Part shown: positions 57,784-64,000 of the stretch, piece by piece | Numbering within the stretch: position 1 is the first letter of the stretch | Layout of the letters: every line of letters starts with the position of its first letter | Assembly (NCBI RefSeq): GCF_014841115.1 | Contig: NZ_JACYTP010000018.1 | Span: 19,878 to 83,877, forward strand | Reading direction: 5' to 3' | Source of the DNA: Photobacterium arenosum | GTDB taxonomy: Bacteria; Pseudomonadota; Gammaproteobacteria; Enterobacterales; Vibrionaceae | Length of the DNA: 64,000 bases | Program-made: the position numbers and the translations under genes | The notes under the pieces: generated by a model | What the model was told of the DNA's origin: nothing | Seen by the model: only the letters and a program-made list of their open reading frames with translations | The model's database searches: none

Positions 57784-57817
57784 AAAACAGACACGCTCAA
57801 AACGTGTCTGTTTTTTT
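57784..57817 (+). terminator. Terminator of gmhB
   Basis: AAAACAGACACG and CGTGTCTGTTTT form a 12-bp stem with a seven-base loop, followed by more T residues. Confidence 0.9.
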
Positions 57818-58028
57818 ATATCTGTATAGTGACCACTCTGATGGCCTGCCAGGTGGGTCAGAATATCAGGACAGTATTTTCCCTTTGATACAGGGGGAAA
57901 TATAAACTCATGTTTTTATTGTCAAATAGTGAGCAGGCTGCTGTTTGGATCATCATTAAACATTCAACCAACTGCTATACTGACTAGACCAAGGAACAGG
58001 CGGACAATGACAGGAGTCATTTACCTTC

Positions 58029-59054
58029 ATGCTTTCATACTTTTTGCGCCGTTTGGTGCTGGTAATCCCCACTTTTATCGGCATTACGATTCTTATTTTT
58101 GCCCTCACCCGTTTTGTGCCGGGCGGACCGGTCGAGCGTATGCTGGCCAGTATTCAGGCGCAGCAAAGTATGTCTATGTCTCCTTCTATGGCAGGGGAAA
58201 GCAATGCACTGTCAGAAGATCAACTGGCCGAACTCAATGCGTTTTACGGATTAGACAAGCCGGTCTTTGAAGCTTATTCCGAGTGGCTGATGAAAATGCT
58301 GCATCTGGACTTCGGATTGTCGACCCGTTACTACGAACCTGTCTGGGACATGATTATGGACAGGCTGCCGGTGTCCATGTTCTACGGCGGTGTGACCTTT
58401 TTTCTCAGTTACTTTATCTCTATTCCTCTGGGTTACTACAAAGCCTTAAAACACGGCAGCGGCTTTGACTCCGGATCTTCAATTCTGATTTTTGTCGGTT
58501 ATGCCTTGCCGGGGTATGTGGTAGGGGTGATGCTTATTACGCTTTTCAGCTATCAGCTGGAATGGTTTCCAATGGGCGGCTTTGTCAGTGACGATTTCGA
58601 TGACTATGAATCACTCTGGCAGCAGGTTAAAGATATCCTCTGGCATGCCTGTCTGCCGCTGATTTGTTATCTGATTGGTGATTTTGCCACCCTGACAATG
58701 ACGATGAAAAACAACATGATGGAAACATTGTCAGCGGATTATATCCGTACAGCTATCGCTAAAGGGTTACCCTTTTCGACCGCGGTTCGCCGCCATGCGC
58801 TCCGCAATAGTCTTATTCCTATCGCCAGCCACTTTGGCAACTCCTTGCTGTTCTTTATGACAGGGTCTTTCTTGATTGAGGTGATATTCAATATTGATGG
58901 GATCGGTCTGCTGGGGTACGAATCTATCATTGAGCGGGACTATCCTGTGGTGATGGGAATCGTTGCGATAAATGCTGCGTTATTAATGCTGGGCAATATC
59001 ATTTCCGATGCTTGTGTTGCCATGATTGATCCCCGAGTGAGATTCGGAGCCTGA
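58029..59054 (+). CDS. Peptide ABC transporter permease (YejB-like)
   Basis: First membrane subunit of an oligopeptide importer, 341 residues with six hydrophobic segments. MLSYFLRRLVLVIPTFIGIT, LTRFVPGGPVERMLA and LNAFYGLDKPVFEAYSEWL are typical of OppB/YejB permeases; the EAA-type loop is DYIRTAIAKGLPFSTAVRRHALRN. It starts the five-gene operon after gmhB. Its partners resemble YejE and YejA, so microcin-C-like or other peptides are possible substrates; this is inference from family resemblance. Confidence 0.85.
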   Translation: MLSYFLRRLVLVIPTFIGITILIFALTRFVPGGPVERMLASIQAQQSMSMSPSMAGESNALSEDQLAELNAFYGLDKPVFEAYSEWLMKMLHLDFGLSTRYYEPVWDMIMDRLPVSMFYGGVTFFLSYFISIPLGYYKALKHGSGFDSGSSILIFVGYALPGYVVGVMLITLFSYQLEWFPMGGFVSDDFDDYESLWQQVKDILWHACLPLICYLIGDFATLTMTMKNNMMETLSADYIRTAIAKGLPFSTAVRRHALRNSLIPIASHFGNSLLFFMTGSFLIEVIFNIDGIGLLGYESIIERDYPVVMGIVAINAALLMLGNIISDACVAMIDPRVRFGA

Positions 59055-59055
59055 G

Positions 59056-60099
59056 ATGCTGACACTGAGCCCACTGACAAAAAAGAAAATCCAGCGTTTT
59101 AAAACGATAAAGCGAGGTTACTGGTCACTGATAATATTATCCACACTGCTGGTGTTATCCTTCTTTGCCGAGTTTTTGATTAACAGCAAAGCGCTGATCG
59201 TCAAGTATCAGGGGGAGTACTATTTTCCGGTCGTCAGCGATGTGCTGCCTGGCACTCAGTTCGGGCAGGAGTACCAAAGCGAGGCACAGTACCGGGAATT
59301 GCAGCAGGCTTTTTCGCAAAGCGATACGGATAATTTTGTGCTGATGCCGCTTGTGCCCTGGAACCCCTATGAACAGGATTTTAGCGGGGATTATCCTCCC
59401 ACCGCGCCTGACGCCCAGTCCCGGCATTATCTTGGCACCGATACCATAGGGCGGGATATTCTAGCCCGGCTGGTTTACGGTTTTCGTATCACTATGGGGT
59501 TTGCCTTAATGACCATGGCCATTTCCTACGCCATAGGTACAGCCGTTGGTTGCGCGATGGGTTTTTGGGGCGGAAAGTTTGACTTGCTGGTGCAGCGTTT
59601 TATTGAAATCTGGTCAATGGTGCCTTTTCTCTATGTCATCATGATACTTGTCTCTATCACTCAGCCTTCGTTTACGCTTTTTGTCGCCATCAATGTGCTG
59701 TTCGGCTGGATGGGGATGACCTGGTACATGCGCACTATGACCTACAAAGAAGTGGCCCGGGATTACGTCATGGCCGCGAAGGCACTGGGCGCCTCAAACT
59801 GGCGGATTCTTTACGCCCACATTTTGCCCAATGTTATGGTGATGATAGTGACATTGGCTCCGTTTACCATAGCAGCCAATATTACGGCGTTAACGGCACT
59901 GGATTATCTTGGTCTGGGCTTAATGCCGCCGACACCCAGCTGGGGAGATTTACTGCAGCAAGGGAAATCAAATTTGGGTGCGCCCTGGATAGTGATTACC
60001 GTGGTGACGGCCATCGTGCTGGTCCTGGTAATGGTGACCTTTATCGGCGAGAGCGTGCGTGCGGCTTTCGATCCGAAAAAATTTACCCGTTATAGTTAA
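59056..60099 (+). CDS. Peptide ABC transporter permease (YejE-like)
   Basis: Second membrane subunit, 347 residues. The N-terminal KKIQRFKTIKRGYWSLIILS and the long periplasmic insert with KYQGEYYFPVVSDVLPGTQF closely follow YejE, which has a similar insert; LGTDTIGRDILARLVYGFRI is the OppC-type block and VMAAKALGASNWRILYAHILPN the EAA loop. It starts one base after the first permease. Confidence 0.85.
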   Translation: MLTLSPLTKKKIQRFKTIKRGYWSLIILSTLLVLSFFAEFLINSKALIVKYQGEYYFPVVSDVLPGTQFGQEYQSEAQYRELQQAFSQSDTDNFVLMPLVPWNPYEQDFSGDYPPTAPDAQSRHYLGTDTIGRDILARLVYGFRITMGFALMTMAISYAIGTAVGCAMGFWGGKFDLLVQRFIEIWSMVPFLYVIMILVSITQPSFTLFVAINVLFGWMGMTWYMRTMTYKEVARDYVMAAKALGASNWRILYAHILPNVMVMIVTLAPFTIAANITALTALDYLGLGLMPPTPSWGDLLQQGKSNLGAPWIVITVVTAIVLVLVMVTFIGESVRAAFDPKKFTRYS

Positions 60100-60132
60100 T
60101 AAAGACGTGTAGCCAGATAACAAGGATGTACG

Positions 60133-61965
60133 ATGAGAAAGATACTGAACATTTTCGCCTTTTGGACCATCACATTGAGCGGTGCACCGGCAGGGGCAGC
60201 CGAGCTTCCGGCCGGGCTGAAATGGGAGTCTAATCTGCATGAGCCGCGTTTTGCTTCTCCGCATGCCAAATTCGGCGGCACTTTTAATACTTATATTGAG
60301 AGTTTTCCGCAGACATTTCGTATCGTCGGACCGGATTCCAACGGCCGCTTCCGTACCTGGCTGCTTGACAGCCGACCCGCTGCAGTAACCCGTCATCCTG
60401 ATACCAAGGCCTGGATCCCGGATATCGCCAGTGAATGGGCTTATGGCAATGACGATAAAACCGTTTATTATCGTATTAACCCCAACGCCAGATGGTCTGA
60501 TGGAAAGCCTATTACGGCGGATGATTTCATCTATGTACTGACGTTTATGCGCTCCAAAGACATAGTTGCCCCCTGGTATAACACCTTTTATACCCAGCAG
60601 ATTGCCGATGTCGTTAAATATGATGCTCACACCTTTGCTGTGGTATCAGCAGAAAAACGTAATAAAGAAGAGTTGATGCTGTACACCAATCTGCAGCCCC
60701 GTCCCGCTCATTTCTATAAACCGAAAGTCGATAAAAACAGTGATGGGGTAGAAGATAACTTTGTTCGCTACTACAACTTTAAAGCCGAGCCGTCCGCCGG
60801 CCCGTATTACATTGACGATATCAAAAAAGGCAAGTCGATCACTTTCAAACATGTTGGCAAAGACTGGTGGGGATACTCAAATCCTTATTATCTGTATCGT
60901 TATAATGTCGAGAAAATTCGCGTCAAAGTGATACGCGACAAAGACATTGCCCGTCAGCACTTTGAAAAAGGCAATCTGGACTCTTTCTGGCTGGACACCC
61001 CTGAGTTGTGGCGCGAGAAGTCGGACACCCCCAATTTTGAGCATGGCTACATCCATAAGTTTTGGGGATATAATCAAGTCCCCATGGGCGCGGGTGGATT
61101 ATGGCTAAATACCGCCAAACCACTGCTGGGGAATCTGGATATCCGTAAAGGCCTGGCATACGCCACCGATTTTGATGGTCTGATTGAGAAAGTCTTACGT
61201 GGTGATGTCATCAGGAAACCCAACCCGATGGGAGTCGGGCATGGTGATTACACCAACAGCGAGCTGAAAGCGCCACCGTTTGATCCGGATACCGCGATTG
61301 AATATTTTACAAAAGCGGGGTTCGGTAACATTGGCCCGGATGGCATTCGGATCAACGATAAAGGACAGCGGCTTTCGTTTGCTATCACCTACAGCTACGG
61401 CTACCTGACATCACAAGTGGCTTATCTGAAAGAACAGGCCAAACTGGCCGGGCTCGAATACACCCTGAATCTGGTTGATGGTTCATCGGCATTCAAATAT
61501 GTGCTGGAGAAAAAGCACGAGCTCTCTTTTCACTCTATGGGCACCAGCGAAATCCCCCAATACTGGGAATATTTCTACTCTGAGAACGCCAATAAGCCGC
61601 AGAATAATAACTTCACCAATTACAGCACCCCTGAATTAGACCGGCTGATCCTGGCCTATCGTTCCGAATTTGACTTGAATAAAAAGAAAGCTCTCGCCAA
61701 GCAAATACAGGTCATTGTGGATCAGGCCAGCGTCATTATTCCTGGTTACATGCGCCCCTATGCCCGTGAAGCTTACTGGCGCTGGCTGCAGATACCGCAA
61801 CCGGCGATGACAAAATCCACTGAATTTCTGTTTCCCTCGGGGACGTTCCGGGATCTGGGCACGTATTGGATTGATGAGTCGCTGAAGCGTGAAACCAAAG
61901 CGGCTATGAAGTCAGGCAAAACCTTCGAGCCCGTCACTATCATGGAAGAGGCATACAAGCTGTAA
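60133..61965 (+). CDS. Peptide ABC transporter periplasmic binding protein (YejA-like)
   Basis: Solute-binding protein of family 5, 610 residues, which captures peptides in the periplasm. The signal peptide is KILNIFAFWTITLSGAPAGA followed by AELPAGL; the domain opens FGGTFNTYIESFPQTFRI, with WSDGKPITADDFIYVLTFM and YFTKAGFGNIGPDGIRIND later. The length and N-terminal block fit YejA. Encoded between the permeases and the ATPases; 33 bp after the permease. Confidence 0.87.
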   Translation: MRKILNIFAFWTITLSGAPAGAAELPAGLKWESNLHEPRFASPHAKFGGTFNTYIESFPQTFRIVGPDSNGRFRTWLLDSRPAAVTRHPDTKAWIPDIASEWAYGNDDKTVYYRINPNARWSDGKPITADDFIYVLTFMRSKDIVAPWYNTFYTQQIADVVKYDAHTFAVVSAEKRNKEELMLYTNLQPRPAHFYKPKVDKNSDGVEDNFVRYYNFKAEPSAGPYYIDDIKKGKSITFKHVGKDWWGYSNPYYLYRYNVEKIRVKVIRDKDIARQHFEKGNLDSFWLDTPELWREKSDTPNFEHGYIHKFWGYNQVPMGAGGLWLNTAKPLLGNLDIRKGLAYATDFDGLIEKVLRGDVIRKPNPMGVGHGDYTNSELKAPPFDPDTAIEYFTKAGFGNIGPDGIRINDKGQRLSFAITYSYGYLTSQVAYLKEQAKLAGLEYTLNLVDGSSAFKYVLEKKHELSFHSMGTSEIPQYWEYFYSENANKPQNNNFTNYSTPELDRLILAYRSEFDLNKKKALAKQIQVIVDQASVIIPGYMRPYAREAYWRWLQIPQPAMTKSTEFLFPSGTFRDLGTYWIDESLKRETKAAMKSGKTFEPVTIMEEAYKL

Positions 61966-61981
61966 GCGGGCGGAGGGCGAA

Positions 61982-62851
61982 ATGAACGAGCATCAGGTTA
62001 TCCTGCGGGTAGAGGGGCTGGAAACTGAGTTTTGCACAGATGACGGTGTGGTAAAGGTACTGCACGGCGTGTCATTTGATGTCAGAAAAGGCCGCACTCT
62101 TGGGTTGGTCGGCGAGTCAGGGTCAGGCAAAAGCGTGACGGCCATATCTGTCATGGGCCTGCTGCCAAAGCCTTATGGCCGGGTAACCAATGGCAAGGTT
62201 TTGTACCGGGAGACGAACTTACTCGAACTTTCCGCCCAGGACATGTGCGCTATGCGTGGCGATCGCATATCAATGATCTTTCAGGACCCAATGACAGCAC
62301 TCAATCCTGTGTACACCATAGGTAAACAGCTTAACGAAGTGCTGGCGCTTCATCGTCCGGAACTGAACAAAAAGGAGCGTAACCGTTATTCACTGGACAT
62401 GCTGAATAAAGTGCAGATACCCATGGCCGAAAAACGCCTGCATGAATATCCCCACAGCTTGTCCGGCGGCATGCGGCAACGGGTGATGATCGCCATGGCG
62501 CTGGCCTGCAAGCCAGACATTCTGATCTGTGATGAGCCGACCACGGCACTGGATGTCACGATCCAGGCCGAAATCCTGAAATTGATGAAGGCACTGCAGG
62601 AAGAAACCCAGATGGCGATGATCTTTATTACCCATGATTTGGGTGTAGTGGCGGAAATTTGTGATGATGTGGCTGTTATGTATGGCGGTAAAGTGCTGGA
62701 AACGGCCGATGTGTTTGAGTTGTTCGACCATCCCCGGCATCCCTACACCCAACGGCTGTTGGGATTGATGCCCAGCGCTGAACGTCCAAGCAAACAAATG
62801 ATTCCGCTTGAACCCATAGATCCATCAAGGTTTCCGGAATTTGGGGAATAG
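61982..62851 (+). CDS. Peptide ABC transporter ATP-binding protein (DppD/OppD-type)
   Basis: First ATPase subunit, 289 residues: Walker A GESGSGKSVTAISV, Q-loop SMIFQDPMTALNPVYT, signature LSGGMRQRVMIAMAL, Walker B ILICDEPTTALD, H-loop FITHDLGVVA, and a C-terminal oligopeptide-permease tail (HPYTQRLLGLMPSAERPSK). In E. coli YejF the two ATPases are fused; here they are separate genes. Confidence 0.92.
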   Translation: MNEHQVILRVEGLETEFCTDDGVVKVLHGVSFDVRKGRTLGLVGESGSGKSVTAISVMGLLPKPYGRVTNGKVLYRETNLLELSAQDMCAMRGDRISMIFQDPMTALNPVYTIGKQLNEVLALHRPELNKKERNRYSLDMLNKVQIPMAEKRLHEYPHSLSGGMRQRVMIAMALACKPDILICDEPTTALDVTIQAEILKLMKALQEETQMAMIFITHDLGVVAEICDDVAVMYGGKVLETADVFELFDHPRHPYTQRLLGLMPSAERPSKQMIPLEPIDPSRFPEFGE

Positions 62852-62883
62852 AGTGGCAACTACGCAAAGGAGTGGGTGTCTTC

Positions 62884-63702
62884 ATGGACGACATTTTACG
62901 TATTGAGAACCTGAAGCAGCACTTTGTTTCAGGTAAAGGAATATTTAAAAAGGGCTACACAGTGAAAGCCGTTGATGGTGTCTCTTTTTCAATAAGAAAA
63001 GGAGAGACCTTAGGGCTGGTGGGGGAATCCGGCTGCGGCAAAAGTACACTGGGCCGAACCATTCTGAAGTTGCATGAGCCGACAGAAGGTAACATCTTTT
63101 TCGACGGTAAGGATATTACGCACTTGTCTCCTCGCCAGATGCGCCCGCTCAGAAAAGATATGCAGATTGTGTTTCAGGATCCTCTGGAATCGCTGAATCA
63201 GCGACATACGGTAGGCATGATTCTGGAAGAGCCATTTATTATCCATAATGTAGGAACATCAGCCGAGCGTAAGCAATGGGTACTGGAATTGCTGAATAAA
63301 GTCGATTTACCTGCTACTGCCATTAATCGGTATCCTCATGAGTTTTCTGGCGGGCAGCGCCAACGAATCGGAATTGCCCGCGCGATTGCACTAAAACCTA
63401 AATTATTAATCTGTGATGAATCTGTCTCTGCTTTGGATGTCTCTGTCCAGGCGCAGATATTGAACCTGTTACTGGCGCTGCAACAGGAGATGAAACTCAC
63501 CGTGATTTTCATTTCTCACGATTTGTCAGTCGTAAAGCATGTATCAGACAGAGTCGCGGTTATGTACTTCGGCAAACTTGTTGAGATAGGAACGGCTGAA
63601 GAGATTTATCATGCACCGAAAGCGGATTATACGAAAACCTTATTAGCTGCGATCCCTATCAGCCATCCATCGCAACGGAAAAGACCTGCAGTACCTCAAT
63701 AA
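62884..63702 (+). CDS. Peptide ABC transporter ATP-binding protein (DppF/OppF-type)
   Basis: Second ATPase subunit, 272 residues from ATG 62884 ([20 protein letters not shown]); an in-frame GTG four codons earlier overlaps the ribosome binding site AAAGGAG. Walker [16 protein letters not shown]-loop [15 protein letters not shown], signature [15 protein letters not shown], Walker [13 protein letters not shown] and H-loop [11 protein letters not shown] are intact. Last gene of the operon, 96 bp before the rRNA promoter; no strong terminator is seen in the gap. Confidence 0.92.
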   Translation: MDDILRIENLKQHFVSGKGIFKKGYTVKAVDGVSFSIRKGETLGLVGESGCGKSTLGRTILKLHEPTEGNIFFDGKDITHLSPRQMRPLRKDMQIVFQDPLESLNQRHTVGMILEEPFIIHNVGTSAERKQWVLELLNKVDLPATAINRYPHEFSGGQRQRIGIARAIALKPKLLICDESVSALDVSVQAQILNLLLALQQEMKLTVIFISHDLSVVKHVSDRVAVMYFGKLVEIGTAEEIYHAPKADYTKTLLAAIPISHPSQRKRPAVPQ

Positions 63703-63798
63703 TTTCCTTTTAAAGTGGGTGAAATGTGCTGTTTTTAGGCTGTATGTTTTGGTGTTGTCTAAAAAATAGACCAACGAAATAAAAATCAAAAAAAACTA

Positions 63799-63826
63799 TT
63801 GCGCTGTAAGAACATCTCTCTATAAT
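63799..63826 (+). promoter_or_regulatory. rRNA operon promoter (rrn P1-like) with UP element
   Basis: -35 TTGCGC (63799-63804), 16-bp spacer, perfect -10 TATAAT (63821-63826), then a GC-rich discriminator GCGCCCTCG. A and T tracts at about 63770-63797 form an UP element. The 16-bp spacer and GC-rich discriminator are the classic marks of stringently controlled rrn P1 promoters. Confidence 0.85.
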
Positions 63827-63832
63827 GCGCCC

Positions 63833-64000
63833 TCGTTGTCACGATAAACCGCACGGCTTAACGGGATAACAAAACGTTCTTTAACAATTTGACCATGCAA
63901 TCTGTGTGGGCACTCGACAATGATACAGTCATAAAAGATTTATCAGTGAACTGAGTGACCAATTGGTAGCACTTTTTATAAAAGAGTTACCGGCACAGTC
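63833..64000 (+). other. 16S rRNA leader with boxA antitermination site (operon continues outside)
   Basis: Transcribed leader of an rRNA operon. CGTTCTTTAACAA (63875-63887) is boxA, followed by a stretch that includes CTGTGTGGGCACTCGA as in E. coli leaders. By comparison with E. coli the mature 16S start should lie about 40 bases beyond the window end; no mature rRNA is inside. Confidence 0.85.

Noticed and set aside
63833..64000. Possible start of a 16S rRNA gene at the right edge
   Set aside because: Only the promoter, boxA and leader are present; by comparison with E. coli the mature 16S begins about 40 bases outside the window.

Overview
This window is core chromosome of a gammaproteobacterium, almost certainly a member of the Vibrionaceae. 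The base composition looks close to 50% GC. The gene order frr-uppS-cdsA-dxr-rseP-bamA, the CsrB-type sRNAs with GacA/VarA-type boxes, and the cyclic-di-GMP genes between ppnN and queF all fit that family. A relatively GC-rich Photobacterium- or Grimontia-like organism is my best guess; the genus cannot be settled from the sequence alone. I see no prophage, insertion sequence, CRISPR array, tRNA gene or complete rRNA gene.

The window joins two blocks that, from memory, lie far apart in Escherichia coli. Block 1 (1 to about 20,620) matches the mltA-tcdA-csdE-csdA-gcvA-ygdD-rlmM / xni / ppnN-queF-syd-yqcC-truC-yqcA neighbourhood. It contains the GcvB sRNA divergent from gcvA, a GGDEF protein with altered catalytic positions next to a TPR membrane protein, and, downstream of syd, two tandem CsrB-type sRNA genes, each with its own GacA/VarA-type box about 180 bp upstream of the predicted start.

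Block 2 (about 20,700 to the end) matches yaeH-glnD-map | rpsB-tsf-pyrH-frr-uppS-cdsA-dxr-rseP-bamA-skp-lpxD-fabZ-lpxA-lpxB-rnhB-dnaE-accA-tilS-yaeP-proS-trmO-metQIN-gmhB-rrn. This is the translation, cell-envelope and replication macro-cluster. It runs from ribosomal protein S2 and EF-Ts through isoprenoid and CDP-diacylglycerol synthesis, outer-membrane assembly (BamA, Skp, RseP), lipid A synthesis (LpxD, FabZ, LpxA, LpxB), the replicative polymerase and acetyl-CoA carboxylase. Family-specific insertions include a cytochrome c, an NSS sodium-dependent transporter, a GGDEF protein, a patatin-like phospholipase and a zinc-starvation ribosomal protein pair (rpmE2-rpmJ2) behind a Zur-like box. 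A Yej-type peptide ABC operon follows gmhB.

Regulatory DNA that can be read directly includes the GcvB gene with promoter and terminator, the two CsrB genes, an S2-type leader before rpsB, a run of six MetJ-like octamers over the metNIQ promoter, the Zur-like box, and at the right edge an rRNA operon promoter with its boxA leader; the 16S gene should start just outside the window. The tRNA position-37 hypermodification enzymes TcdA and TrmO are both encoded here, as is the CsdA-CsdE sulfur-transfer pair that partners TcdA.

I did not find a clearly undescribed system. The most interesting items are the tandem CsrB pair with mirror-image activator boxes, the GGDEF protein that keeps its I-site but has lost catalytic residues and sits beside a degenerate GGDEF-like TPR protein, a palindromic operator candidate before the patatin gene, and a 23-bp-arm perfect palindrome acting as a two-way terminator.
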